From a virus: 38,747 nt of DNA. Shown here one piece after another: positions 6,741 to 15,020 of this stretch. The DNA lies in IMG/VR virus record IMGVR_UViG_3300018429_000009, positions 1-38,747 of that record, one strand, 5' to 3'. The notes below the pieces were generated by a model. It saw only the letters and a program-made list of their open reading frames with translations. It made no database searches and had not been told where the DNA came from. Both the position numbers and the translations under genes were made by a program. Position 1 is the first letter of the stretch. The number at the start of each line of letters is the position of its first letter.

Positions 6741-9319
6741 TGTTTCAAGAGCTTGAAGGCAAGCGCGTTCGCGGCCCCAACGGCGAAATCGGACGGATCG
6801 TGGGCGGACAGATTGTCGTTGATCCTCCTCAGACCGTGCCGCCTTTGCGGCAAGTGGTTGCGCCTCAGGCTCGCCAGCCAGCACCCGTACGCCCGGTTCA
6901 GGAAGCGCTTGATCAGCAGCAGCTTCTCAACGCCCAGTTGGAGGCCCAACGGAAGCAACAAGAAATCGCCGAAGCTGCGGCTAAGCAAAAGCCCGCAAAA
7001 GACATGGAGGACGCCCAATACGAGCTTCGAAATGTGATTGACGCTGCTCGGCGCGCTAAGGCTCTCTCAAAAGAAGGTTGGTTCACGACCGGCTTTGGCC
7101 GCTCTACGGCCAAGGACCTAGGCCACACACCTCCCGCCGATCTTGACGCCATCCTCAACACCATTGGTGCCAACACAGCGTTCTCTCGGCTTCAAAAGAT
7201 GCGCGAAGAGAGCCCAACCGGCGCGGCGCTCGGCAATGTAACCGAAATGGAATTAAAACTTCTAAGGGATGTAGTTGCCGGCCTCGATCCCAATCAAAGC
7301 GATGTGGCATTTCAAGGCCAGATGGATCGCATCATTGAGCACTACCGAAGGACCTATGAGAAGGCCGGTGGCGACATGGCGGCCATTGGAGATGCGCCCG
7401 GCTCAGGCCAGCCCGCCCTGCCGCACGAAAAACGCAATGAGCTTTTTCAGCAGAAGATTCGTAGCGGAGCTTCCTATGAGGAGGTGGCGGCTTACGGACG
7501 TGAACTAGGTCTAGAGTTCGATCAAGAAGAGTTGAAGCGCGCAGTCGGGAAAAAGAACGCTGTCGTCGGAAGTGGCCCCGGGCTGCTCAGTCAGCTCGGC
7601 GGCGCTACCGTCAACACCCTCGCCGGCATCGGGCAAGGCGTTGCGGCCATTCCAGACGCATTTGCGAACGCGCTTAGCGGAACCATGGCGCTCGGTGCGG
7701 AAGGCGTAGCAGGAGTGGCGAACGCGCTCGGCGCTACCGGAGTTGCCGACAATGCCAACTGGGCCGCCGACCAGTGGCGCAATCCCATAACGATAGGCGG
7801 GCTTATCGAAAAGGCCGCGCCCACACCGGAGAGCGGCGCGGGGCAGGCCGCCCGCTTTGCCTCTCAGTTCACAGGGGGCGCTTTGGGAGCTCCGCAAAGC
7901 GCCCTTACGGGATTGGCGGAGCGGGCGGTAGGCAAGGTTCCAATAGTGCCCCGTCCGGCCCTTCCGGCGGCAAGATCAGGAAAGCGCATCGCGGATGACG
8001 CTACCGCCCTGAACATCGACGTTATGCCGGTAGTGACGGGCGGCCCCACCACGCGGCTAGCGACGGCCGCCGCAGCGCAAACCCCCGGCGGGGCCTACTC
8101 CATCGCCAGAGGTGTGGAGCGCATGACCGAAGGCGGCTCTCGCGCACTCAGGAACATCGCGAGCGCGGAGGGTGCGATTGCGAACACGGAAGCCGCCGGC
8201 CAGACCGCCGTGCGTGGCGCGTTTAACTATCGCGCCGCCAGCCGCACCGTTATCGGACGGTTGTATGACCGCGCCGCCAACGTCGCGGCCGATGCGCGAG
8301 TTGTCCCGGCAAAGGCGATTCAGGCAATCGACGACAATCTAGCGGACCTGAACAACATTCCGGGCGGAACCGATGGCGCGAAGTATCTCCAAGGCCTGCG
8401 CGACGAGCTGACGACACGCTTCCCAGATGGGGTGACGGTCCAAGGCATTAGGGGGATGCGGACCCAACTTCGGGACAAGTTCTACAAGGACGGCCTGCGG
8501 GGATCGGATATCGAACGCCGGGTTGGGGAGATCGTCCAAAGCGCCAGCGACGATATCGCCGACTCTTTGACCGCCGCCGGCAAAAGCGAGGCCGCCGACA
8601 TCTATCGGCAGGCGGACGCGGCTTGGGCCGCTCGCGTGGACGTATTGGACAATTTTCTCATGCCGATCATTGGCAAAAAGGGAGAGAGGTCCGGAGAAGA
8701 GGTATTCAAGGCCCTGCAATCGGCCGCCAAGGGCAACGGAGTGCGGCTGAGAGGCTTCATTCAGGCGCTGCCCGAAGAAGAGGCAGGGACTGTCCGCGCA
8801 AGCCTCATCAGCGCACTCGGCAAGCCCTCCAGCGCGGCACAGGACGCCGAAGGGGCCGCTTTCACCTTCGACGGGTTCTTGACGAAGTGGAACGATATGG
8901 AACGTACGGCCCGCAATGCCCTGTTTACCGGAGAGGGCAGAGAGGCCATCGACAGGCTGGCGCGCATTTCAAGTGAGGTGAAGCGGGCTGGGCGGTACGC
9001 CAACAGGTCGAATACAGGGAGCGTTGGGATGACGGGGCTTACCGTCGCGTCGGGCTACGCTGGCTTCCTTCCTTTGGTGGCGGCGTTGGGAACTCAATAT
9101 GCGGCTGGGCGCTTGTTGGCATCCCCCTCGGTGGCAAGAGCACTCGCGCGGGTAGGAAGCTCAAAGACGCCTGCGGAGAGCAAGTCCGCCATCCGGTCGC
9201 TCAGCACGGTTGCGGCGCGCAACCCGGCCTTGGCGAGCGAAATTACGGCATTGCAAGCGCGTCTCGATAGCGCCTTCACGTCACCAGCCACCTCTGCCGC
9301 CGCTCAGGAGAACGAATAA
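6740..9319 (+). CDS. Large ejection/internal virion protein
   Basis: About 859 residues from the ATG at 6740, chosen because it overlaps the transglycosylase stop (TGATG). The N-terminus reads as a short beta unit (RVRGPNGEIGRIVGGQIVVD) followed by a Gln-rich coiled region. Around residues 275-360 lies a Gly/Ala-rich, weakly hydrophobic segment (LLSQLGGATVNTLAGIGQGV) that could enter membranes. The C-terminal half is helical, with a hydrophobic patch near the end (MTGLTVASGYAGFLPLVAAL). The position matches P22 gp16. Function in DNA delivery is inferred. It is the last gene of the ejection block. Confidence 0.72.
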   Translation: MFQELEGKRVRGPNGEIGRIVGGQIVVDPPQTVPPLRQVVAPQARQPAPVRPVQEALDQQQLLNAQLEAQRKQQEIAEAAAKQKPAKDMEDAQYELRNVIDAARRAKALSKEGWFTTGFGRSTAKDLGHTPPADLDAILNTIGANTAFSRLQKMREESPTGAALGNVTEMELKLLRDVVAGLDPNQSDVAFQGQMDRIIEHYRRTYEKAGGDMAAIGDAPGSGQPALPHEKRNELFQQKIRSGASYEEVAAYGRELGLEFDQEELKRAVGKKNAVVGSGPGLLSQLGGATVNTLAGIGQGVAAIPDAFANALSGTMALGAEGVAGVANALGATGVADNANWAADQWRNPITIGGLIEKAAPTPESGAGQAARFASQFTGGALGAPQSALTGLAERAVGKVPIVPRPALPAARSGKRIADDATALNIDVMPVVTGGPTTRLATAAAAQTPGGAYSIARGVERMTEGGSRALRNIASAEGAIANTEAAGQTAVRGAFNYRAASRTVIGRLYDRAANVAADARVVPAKAIQAIDDNLADLNNIPGGTDGAKYLQGLRDELTTRFPDGVTVQGIRGMRTQLRDKFYKDGLRGSDIERRVGEIVQSASDDIADSLTAAGKSEAADIYRQADAAWAARVDVLDNFLMPIIGKKGERSGEEVFKALQSAAKGNGVRLRGFIQALPEEEAGTVRASLISALGKPSSAAQDAEGAAFTFDGFLTKWNDMERTARNALFTGEGREAIDRLARISSEVKRAGRYANRSNTGSVGMTGLTVASGYAGFLPLVAALGTQYAAGRLLASPSVARALARVGSSKTPAESKSAIRSLSTVAARNPALASEITALQARLDSAFTSPATSAAAQENE

Positions 9320-9393
9320 ATTGGGCAGAAAATACCACCCCGCTGGCAGGAGCATCCAAAATATCGGCCGACGAAGCGGCGAAAGGAACGCTC

Positions 9394-9552
9394 TCACCTA
9401 AGCCAAATCCGCGCTATCATGTAGGCAAGAAGCATCCCGCCCACCGCGCCTCCGGTCAAAAGTCCGACATCAAAGGCCGCATCCCCTCGTAGCCTCAACG
9501 CAGCGACTGCTACGCCCGCTAATCCGCCCACCAGTAAAGCACGGTTTTTCAT
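9394..9552 (-). CDS. Small two-helix membrane protein on the opposite strand
   Basis: 52 residues in the only sizeable gap of the late operon (9320-9587). Two hydrophobic helices (LLVGGLAGVAVAALRL at about 5-20, and VGLLTGGAVGGMLLAYMIAR at about 29-48) have Gly/Ala zippers and Arg-rich ends, a composition too clean for chance. A GGGAAATG start context gives a weak ribosome site. It would be transcribed against the late operon. It could be a holin-like or superinfection-type membrane protein; no function is claimed. Confidence 0.42.
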   Translation of the reverse strand: MKNRALLVGGLAGVAVAALRLRGDAAFDVGLLTGGAVGGMLLAYMIARIWLR

Positions 9553-9587
9553 TTCCCGATCTTACCAACTCTACAACGGAGGCGCAA

Positions 9588-11600
9588 TTGAGCCTTTTCA
9601 TTCCAGCCCTTATGCCCGCGTTGGACAGCAACGGCAATCCGATCAGCGGGGCAACCTGGAGCTTCTACCGCACCGGCACATCGTCGCCGGAGACGGTATA
9701 TGCCGATTTCGAGCTTGAGACGGAGCTGGGGGCCGTTGTCACCTCCAACAGCAGCGGCAAATTCGTGCCGATCTACCTCGACGCGGCCGTCACCTACCGC
9801 GCCGTTCTGGAAGACGCGGACAGCGACACAATAGACGACATCGATCCCTACGATTCCAGCGCCGCCAGCGCGGGTCATGTCCTCGACATGACCGACTTCG
9901 GTATCGTCGCCGGGGATGACGACGCCCTGGCTGTTTCCAACAGCGTTGCGGTCGAGGAACTTCTCGCCTACCTCCTCGCCAACAACCCGACTCCCGATAC
10001 GCTCGGCACCGCCGCGATAAAGGTCATCTCCCCCGCAGGTCATTTCCGTTTCGCCGAACCTTGGGTCGTCAAATGCGCCCTATGGCTTGAGGGGCAGTCC
10101 AACGCCCTGTCGCACGGCTATGCCACGCATTTCGACTTCGACAAGGGCGGATTCGAGCTTCACGGAGCCGGCACCGATCATGACGGCGTCGTCAGTCCTC
10201 CCACTACCAGCGCGGCCGGGTTCAGGATCGAGAACCTGTTCTGCACAAGCCGGGCGGAAATCGGGTCCGGGCATCACGGCCTCCATGCAGTCACCCGAGG
10301 CGATGTCATTCGCTGCACTTTCGGCCTGTTTCCGGGTGACGGGATCAGGATTGAGAGCGAGACCGGCTTCGGGGCGGCGAACAACAACGCGAACAGCTCC
10401 CGGATACTCTTCTGTAAGGCGGAGGGCAACGGCGGCAACGGGGTTCATCTCCTCAACGGCGACGCGAACTGCATCGTCACCGATGGCGGCAGCTTCAACT
10501 ATAACGGCAGCTTTGGCTTGTTCGACAACGCCTTCCTGAGCAACAACCACCGGGGGCATCATACGGAGGGCAACGGGCTCGGTCTGGTCTTCCCAGGCCA
10601 CAAGATCAGCGCCGTGTCGTCGGCCTGCTACTACCCGGTCACGGCATGGGAGACGGGAGTCGCGATTGCGATCTCGGCGGACGGCAGGTTCCGGACCAAT
10701 GCCGCCAAGCTTTACCGGCTCCTGCTGGCGGGAGGGGGCAACACCGCGAACGCGCCGACACACACCAACACGGCGGGAGTCTTAGAGGCGGACGGCTATA
10801 ATTGGGCCTATGTTGGAACGCCGCAGTATCGCCGCTTCCACGTCGCCTTGGGACAGGAGGTCGCCGCCAGCACGACGCAGCCTGGAACCAATACGGCGGT
10901 TTGGGTCCCCTACGACTTCGCAGGCGGATCGACCGGAATCCCTCTATGGGTCACCGGCATGACGTGGAAAAGCGGTGGCAGCTATTGCGGCAATACCGCG
11001 TCCGGGGCAACGGTGTGGGAAGCTTGCTATGAGGAGCTCGGTCAGCCACCGGCACAGGTCAGGTCACCGGCGATATGGGTAGGCGGGCAGTCGTTGATCA
11101 GCGCCTGGAGCACCTGCGTGCAGGTCAAGGCCAGTGCCGGGGCGCTCGCCAATCCGCTTGGGTTCGTAGCCTCGCGCCCGTATCACGACGGCAATCCGTT
11201 GATCGTCAATTTGGGGACCAACGTCACCGCAGGCCGGGCCGTGACGATAGGCCACGCAACGCTTCACCCCCAAGCCTTCATTTTCGGTGCGGGCCGGGAC
11301 ACTTATTTCCTTCTGGACGGGCAGGCGTCGAGCTACGCGACATTCACCGGGCCTTTGACGACATTCACCGGAGGACGGGATGCGGCGCAACCGGGAGTTA
11401 CGAACATTCCCCGGCTTTACCTCGGTGCCGGGACCAACGCCCGCAGGATCGATTACCTCACCGCAGCCCCGACAACGGGCTATCACGCGGCCGGAGAAAT
11501 CGTGTACAATATCGCGCCCACGTCCGGGGGAAAGATTGGATGGGTCTGCACGGTGGCAGGAACCCCCGGAACATGGGTGACTTGGGGTCTTATCGATTAA
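9588..11600 (+). CDS. Tailspike: head-binding domain plus beta-helix
   Basis: 670 residues from a TTG start with CGGAGG at 9577-9582, five bases upstream. Residues 1-85 form the widespread spike/fibre N-terminal domain (LDSNGNPISGATWSFYRTGT ... VTYRAVLEDADSD) that attaches to the tail. Residues about 140-400 are a right-handed beta-helix with Asn/Gly turns, and the C-terminal part is another beta-rich region ending GTPGTWVTWGLID. Such spikes bind and often degrade surface polysaccharide; catalytic residues cannot be assigned by eye. It is separated from the ejection genes by 268 bases that hold a small reverse gene. Confidence 0.82.
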   Translation: MSLFIPALMPALDSNGNPISGATWSFYRTGTSSPETVYADFELETELGAVVTSNSSGKFVPIYLDAAVTYRAVLEDADSDTIDDIDPYDSSAASAGHVLDMTDFGIVAGDDDALAVSNSVAVEELLAYLLANNPTPDTLGTAAIKVISPAGHFRFAEPWVVKCALWLEGQSNALSHGYATHFDFDKGGFELHGAGTDHDGVVSPPTTSAAGFRIENLFCTSRAEIGSGHHGLHAVTRGDVIRCTFGLFPGDGIRIESETGFGAANNNANSSRILFCKAEGNGGNGVHLLNGDANCIVTDGGSFNYNGSFGLFDNAFLSNNHRGHHTEGNGLGLVFPGHKISAVSSACYYPVTAWETGVAIAISADGRFRTNAAKLYRLLLAGGGNTANAPTHTNTAGVLEADGYNWAYVGTPQYRRFHVALGQEVAASTTQPGTNTAVWVPYDFAGGSTGIPLWVTGMTWKSGGSYCGNTASGATVWEACYEELGQPPAQVRSPAIWVGGQSLISAWSTCVQVKASAGALANPLGFVASRPYHDGNPLIVNLGTNVTAGRAVTIGHATLHPQAFIFGAGRDTYFLLDGQASSYATFTGPLTTFTGGRDAAQPGVTNIPRLYLGAGTNARRIDYLTAAPTTGYHAAGEIVYNIAPTSGGKIGWVCTVAGTPGTWVTWGLID

Positions 11601-11617
11601 CCAGAAGGAGACTGACA

Positions 11618-11767
11618 ATGACCGACAAGAGATGGAAAGACGAGCTGGGGGACGAATACGAAAAGCAGTACAAGCGGCCCCTGCCCCAGGATTTTGGCGG
11701 CGGCAATGGACCCTCCCCACCTCCCCCTCCGCCAAGCCCGCCGACTCCGCCTGAACCCGATCTCTAA
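11618..11767 (+). CDS. Small acidic/basic protein with polyproline tail
   Basis: 49 residues, ATG preceded by AAGGAG. The N-terminal half is charged (RWKDELGDEYEKQYKRPLP). The C-terminal half is almost all Pro, Gly and Ser, with a run of six prolines. The stop directly abuts the next ATG (TAAATG). The low-complexity tail suggests a flexible linker or adaptor. Function unknown. Confidence 0.6.
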   Translation: MTDKRWKDELGDEYEKQYKRPLPQDFGGGNGPSPPPPPPSPPTPPEPDL

Positions 11768-12256
11768 ATGCCGACGGAAGAGCTGATCATCTGGACGGTC
11801 GTGGCGGGGATTGGGCTCCCCGCCGCGCTCGTCAACCGGACGGCGCTCGCACTGTGCGGAACGTGGGTGCTGGCGGAACTGGTTTGTCGAATAACTGAAA
11901 CCAACTTACCGATTCCCCTCTACTTCATGCTCGACTATCTAGTCCTGCTGATCATATTCACGAAACCCGAGGTTTGCGATCTATCGCCGTACCGCAGCTT
12001 TGCTGATCAGGCGAAGGCGCTGTGGCTGGAGCGCAGCCGAAGCGATGTGGTCGTCGCCGGCATCTTTCCCCTGATGTGGATCGTCTACGTGGTGGACGTC
12101 GGGGACTTCTATCGTTGGTGGGCGCTGTGGGGCCTCGTCCAGCTACAATTCTTTGCCGCTGGTTGGGAGGCGTTCGGCCTCTGGACGGCGCGCAGGAAAG
12201 TGAGCGACGTGCAACCTCCCGGCCTTTTCAAGCTGGGGCTGGCAGGACATGGGTAG
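11768..12256 (+). CDS. Multi-span inner-membrane protein of the lysis region
   Basis: 162 residues with about four hydrophobic segments: IIWTVVAGIGLPAALV (about 6-21), ALALCGTWVLAELVC (26-40), LYFMLDYLVLLIIF (51-64) and VVVAGIFPLMWIVYVVDV (94-111), with a further Trp/Phe-rich stretch near 118-133. It is a phage membrane protein next to lysis-type genes. A holin function is possible but it is larger than typical holins. It overlaps the next gene by 8 bases. Confidence 0.65.
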   Translation: MPTEELIIWTVVAGIGLPAALVNRTALALCGTWVLAELVCRITETNLPIPLYFMLDYLVLLIIFTKPEVCDLSPYRSFADQAKALWLERSRSDVVVAGIFPLMWIVYVVDVGDFYRWWALWGLVQLQFFAAGWEAFGLWTARRKVSDVQPPGLFKLGLAGHG

Positions 12257-12710
12257 TGAAATCGCGCTTTCCGACATCGGCTCTCCTGCCTCGCTGGCGT
12301 CTTTCTTTCTGCTTTTGGGCTGGGTCGTTAGGACGTGGCCTCACTGGAAATCTAAGATCAACGAGGCGCGCAAGATCCAGCTCGATGCAGACGGCGAACG
12401 GCTCAAGCAGGCGTTCGATCGCATTCGCGTCCTTGAAGAAGCGCAGAGCGCTGACCGTCGTGAATTCAACGACGCCAGTTCCAACAACCGCCGCGAATTC
12501 AACGAAGCAATGTCGGACGAGCGCAGGCGCTGCGATGCCGAGATTGAAGAGGTCCGCCGGGAGACGCGAGAACGCCTTACTGCCCTCGAAGAGGAAAACA
12601 AAGGCTTGAAAGCCTCGATCCGGCAAAACAGCAAGTCAACCGCACATATGTTCGGCCGCCCCGGAGATGTCGCGGACAGCACAACCCGGCGGGACAAGGG
12701 CGGTGACTGA
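12249..12710 (+). CDS. N-anchored coiled-coil protein, inner spanin-like
   Basis: 153 residues. One N-terminal transmembrane helix (LASFFLLLGWVVRTW, about 16-30) is followed by a long charged coiled coil (about 40-130), including two near-copies of the short block RREFN (DRREFNDA, NRREFNEA). This architecture (N-in anchor, periplasmic coiled coil) fits an inner-membrane spanin (Rz-like), and a lipoprotein gene follows 2 kb later. Other phage proteins share the layout, so the spanin role is an inference. Confidence 0.55.
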   Translation: MGSEIALSDIGSPASLASFFLLLGWVVRTWPHWKSKINEARKIQLDADGERLKQAFDRIRVLEEAQSADRREFNDASSNNRREFNEAMSDERRRCDAEIEEVRRETRERLTALEEENKGLKASIRQNSKSTAHMFGRPGDVADSTTRRDKGGD

Positions 12711-13125
12711 CAGCGTCTCCCTTCGCGAGCATTTCCAAGCCCTGCGAAAAGCGGATCGCCGCTTCGACCAGGAGCGTGACAGGCGCTATGCAGAGGTGGC
12801 TCTTGCTCGCGCCGAAGCCCTGCGAATCAAAGAGGCCGGCGACGCGAAGGCGTTGGTTCTGGCGGCGGAAATCCAGAGCTATCGCGACGAGCAGGACAAC
12901 AAGCTCCGCGAGCAGATCAACTCCGAACGCGGCCTCTACTCGACCAAGGAGGAAATGCGGGCCTCCGAAGACAAGTTCGCCGCGCTGATAAAGCCCCTGG
13001 CCGATTACGTGACAGCTCAGATGGGGCAGGCGAAAGGGATCGGGCAGAGCTGGGGAGTCCTGCTTGGTGTGGCGAGCGCCAGCGTGGTTGCGGTCGAAGT
13101 GTTCCGGGCTTTGAGCGGGGCTTGA
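12703..13125 (+). CDS. Coiled-coil protein with C-terminal membrane anchor
   Basis: About 140 residues from a GTG at 12703, overlapping the previous stop by 8 bases, with GGACAAGGG upstream; an ATG at 12667 would add 12 residues. It is mostly charged helix (VSLREHFQALRKADRRFDQE), then a C-terminal hydrophobic segment (SWGVLLGVASASVVAVEVF). This coiled-coil plus C-tail anchor layout recurs in phage lysis regions, often beside holins. Function is not established. Confidence 0.62.
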   Translation: MTDSVSLREHFQALRKADRRFDQERDRRYAEVALARAEALRIKEAGDAKALVLAAEIQSYRDEQDNKLREQINSERGLYSTKEEMRASEDKFAALIKPLADYVTAQMGQAKGIGQSWGVLLGVASASVVAVEVFRALSGA

Positions 13126-13349
13126 GGGCTTCTTTGCATTTCGTGCAAATAAGGTGGTTGAGGTTGCGGCGGATCGAACCTCGAAGCGTTTTCGATCCTG
13201 TACGCGCTCTCCGGCTTCACGGGGCCCCGTTATCCGGTTTCCTGGTATGGGGCGGGAGTCGCCCCGCCGCAACCTCGCACCGACCCTGCCACAATCCCCC
13301 GCCCTCGTAAAGCGCTATCGCTTGCCGTCCGAACATGGCATAAGAGGAC
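13126..13349 (+). other. Non-coding gap with three inverted repeats
   Basis: No convincing gene in 224 bases. Three dyads stand out. TTTGCA 13133-13138 pairs with TGCAAA 13144-13149 (5-base loop). GGATCGAA 13171-13178 pairs with TTCGATCC 13191-13198 (12-base loop). GGGGCG 13249-13254 pairs with CGCCCC 13260-13265 (5-base loop). None is followed by a T-tract. They may be RNA-processing or attenuation elements between spanin-like and holin genes. The ATG of the next gene is preceded by AGAGGA. Confidence 0.5.
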
Positions 13350-13631
13350 ATGACGCCGCAGATTCCGCATCTCCCTATCGTTGTAGGCGTATCGGCCTTC
13401 GTGCTGGCGGGCTTCGCTGCGGTAAGCGCCTACGTTCTCGGCTGGACTGCGGACGAAGTAACCAAGGGCAACATCATCGGGACGTGGCAGAACTTTTGTC
13501 TTTTGGTTGTCGGATTCTGGATCGGCTCCAGTTCCGGCGGAAAGGCGAAAGACGCGCCATCCGAAGGCCCTGTTGAAGTGGACGTAGTAAATCCCCCACA
13601 CAGGCCCGCCAACGTGCAGGAGACACCATGA
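13350..13631 (+). CDS. Putative holin
   Basis: 93 residues with two transmembrane helices: VVGVSAFVLAGFAAVSAYVL (about 11-30) and NFCLLVVGFWIGSSSGG (about 48-64). The second ends in the GSSSGGKAKD-type sequence found in many small two-span phage holins, followed by a charged, Pro-rich tail. Holins make the timed lesion in the inner membrane. AGAGGA precedes the ATG and the end overlaps the next ATG (ATGA). Topology and size suit a class II holin; the assignment is by architecture only. Confidence 0.65.
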   Translation: MTPQIPHLPIVVGVSAFVLAGFAAVSAYVLGWTADEVTKGNIIGTWQNFCLLVVGFWIGSSSGGKAKDAPSEGPVEVDVVNPPHRPANVQETP

Positions 13632-13960
13632 AGCCCTGCGTCCGATGCGGAGCGCCATCGCGCCACCAATGGCAGTCAGGGGCCGAATGGCTGCCCTTCT
13701 GCGCCGCGTGCGATGTCGAGCTTAACGAGGCCGCGCTGAGGTACATCAAGTCCACCGGCATTCCGGTGTGGGAGGCCATGGTCGCCAGCTTCATCATGAG
13801 CAAGCCTATGCCTGGTTCCGAACAGTGGCGCGCCATCCTGTGCAACGGCCCGACCGAGGACATTCCCGATGACGATCCGGGGCTGGCGCTGTTTCCCGAG
13901 GGCACGCTGGAGGACCGCAAGATCGCGCTGGCGATTGAGCGGGTGAACTCCTGTGACTAA
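13628..13960 (+). CDS. Zinc-ribbon protein of unknown function
   Basis: 110 residues. The N-terminus carries CVRCG (about residue 4) and CAACD (about residue 25), a likely zinc ribbon, followed by a helical region and an acidic loop (EDIPDDDPG). It starts with an ATGA overlap with the holin gene and ends 8 bases into the next gene. Not an endolysin by any motif I can see. Confidence 0.6.
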   Translation: MKPCVRCGAPSRHQWQSGAEWLPFCAACDVELNEAALRYIKSTGIPVWEAMVASFIMSKPMPGSEQWRAILCNGPTEDIPDDDPGLALFPEGTLEDRKIALAIERVNSCD

Positions 13961-14132
13961 AGTTGGCAGGCCCGCGCTAGGCGTGAAGGCGACGATGGTC
14001 CGCCTGTCTCCGGCTGTGCTTGCGCGGATCGACGCTCTGGAGGGGACGGGGAAGCGAGCGGCTTTCATCCGGCGGGCTGTTGATCGTGCGCTGGAGGAAC
14101 ATACCAGTTTCGGCGAAAGGCCGGAAGCGTAG
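13953..14132 (+). CDS. Ribbon-helix-helix (Arc/CopG-type) DNA-binding protein
   Basis: 59 residues from a GTG overlapping the previous stop. A basic GRPALGVK arm, a strand (ATMVRLSP) and two helices (AVLARIDALE; KRAAFIRRAVDRALEEH) are the complete RHH_1 fold. Such proteins bind DNA as dimers through the strand pair. Placed among lysis-type genes, it may regulate late or lysis expression; that is inference. Dyads at 14132-14150 and 14414-14436 lie just downstream and could be operators. Confidence 0.72.
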   Translation: MTKVGRPALGVKATMVRLSPAVLARIDALEGTGKRAAFIRRAVDRALEEHTSFGERPEA

Positions 14133-14150
14133 CCGCACGCTCTCTGCGGC
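14132..14150 (+). other. Short hairpin after RHH gene
   Basis: GCCGCA at 14132-14137 pairs with TGCGGC at 14145-14150 across a 7-base loop. No T-tract follows. It lies between the RHH gene and the next small gene. Confidence 0.35.
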
Positions 14151-14176
14151 ACAGAAGAAGACGAAGGAGAAATAGA

Positions 14177-14401
14177 ATGTTGACTGTCAAATACCTGCAA
14201 AGCGACTCGTGCGAAACCATCGGTGAGTATGAAGGCGTAACAGCCGAAATCATCGACGGCAGCCGTGTTGTTTACGCGCACAACCAAACATGTCAGACTC
14301 AGTTCGGCCCAATTCAGGCTAGTGACCACGCCAATCCGGCCGTCCCCACGGTCTATGTCATGAACCGCTTCGGCGCAACTGTCGCGACCTATCGCCTCTA
14401 G
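14177..14401 (+). CDS. Small beta-rich protein of unknown function
   Basis: 74 residues; ATG preceded by GAAGGAGAAATAGA, a strong ribosome site. It alternates strands (VKYLQSDSC, VTAEIIDGSRVVYA, TVYVMNRFGATVATYRL) with two Cys residues, and has no signal peptide. No family recognised. Confidence 0.55.
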   Translation: MLTVKYLQSDSCETIGEYEGVTAEIIDGSRVVYAHNQTCQTQFGPIQASDHANPAVPTVYVMNRFGATVATYRL

Positions 14402-14413
14402 GACTATGCCGGA

Positions 14414-14436
14414 GGGGCAGGATAGGCTCCTGCCCC
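14414..14436 (+). other. Perfect 9-bp hairpin before the lipoprotein gene
   Basis: GGGGCAGGA at 14414-14422 is perfectly complementary to TCCTGCCCC at 14428-14436 with a 5-base loop. No run of T follows, so it is not a canonical terminator. It is 21 bases before the lipoprotein start, so it could attenuate, process or protect the message. Confidence 0.55.
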
Positions 14437-14457
14437 AAAGGCCACAGGAGAACGCCC

Positions 14458-14799
14458 ATGAAAAGACTCCTATTCCTCGCGCCACTGCTGGCGCTCAATG
14501 CGTGCGCCGGGCTTCCCGGACTCGCGCCGCCCTCCGCTCAACATACCGCCGTTGACGAGCAGGCCCTGAAGCGCTGTGAGCAGACGTACAAGCTCACCCG
14601 CACCGCGACGGAGGCTATGGTCGATGCGAACCTTATCGTCGGGATACGCGCCGTTCAGGCAGCCAAGCTCGACACGGAAGCCTATGGGCTTCTGATCGGG
14701 TGCCGCACCGCGTACCGCCTCTTCAACACGGCTGAACTTATCCGCGCCGCCGACGAGATGGACAGCAAGTCCGACGAAGCTACGAAGGGAAATGAATGA
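14458..14799 (+). CDS. Lipoprotein, possible outer spanin component
   Basis: 113 residues. The lipoprotein signal peptide is MKRLLFLAPLLALNACAG with Cys at position 16. The mature part begins with a Pro-rich linker, then helices (ALKRCEQTYKLTRTATEAMV). Phage lipoproteins in lysis regions are commonly outer-membrane spanins, and an N-anchored coiled-coil partner is present at 12249-12710. However, the mature part is longer and more helical than classic Rz1, so the role is tentative. AGGAG precedes the start; the end overlaps the next gene (ATGATG). Confidence 0.6.
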   Translation: MKRLLFLAPLLALNACAGLPGLAPPSAQHTAVDEQALKRCEQTYKLTRTATEAMVDANLIVGIRAVQAAKLDTEAYGLLIGCRTAYRLFNTAELIRAADEMDSKSDEATKGNE

Positions 14800-15020
14800 T
14801 GCTTACGCTCGCAACCGTGCTCGGCGCTTTGCCGACCCTCATGCAATTCGTCGGACAGGGAAAGGGCATGTCCTCCCTGGTGGGCGAGATCGTCGGCGGG
14901 TTCAAGGATCGTCCCGAGGATCAGGCCCGCCTTCGCGCCGAGATCGAGAGGCTGGCGAATGAGAATGACGAAGGTCACTCTCGCCTCCAGCGTAAGTTGG
15001 CGGACGCTGCACGCAGGTAG
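14796..15020 (+). CDS. Small protein with N-terminal membrane helix
   Basis: 74 residues. A hydrophobic N-terminus (MLTLATVLGALPTLMQFVG) is followed by an amphipathic charged helix (DRPEDQARLRAEIERLANE). It is the last rightward gene before the convergent left arm. It could be a pinholin-like or lysis-accessory protein; function unknown. The last 119 bases overlap, antisense, the 3' end of the facing gene. Confidence 0.55.
   Translation: MMLTLATVLGALPTLMQFVGQGKGMSSLVGEIVGGFKDRPEDQARLRAEIERLANENDEGHSRLQRKLADAARR

Noticed and set aside
10080-11735. Two minus-strand frames of over 220 codons opposite the tailspike
   Set aside because: Antisense shadows of the spike gene; no start signals or domains.
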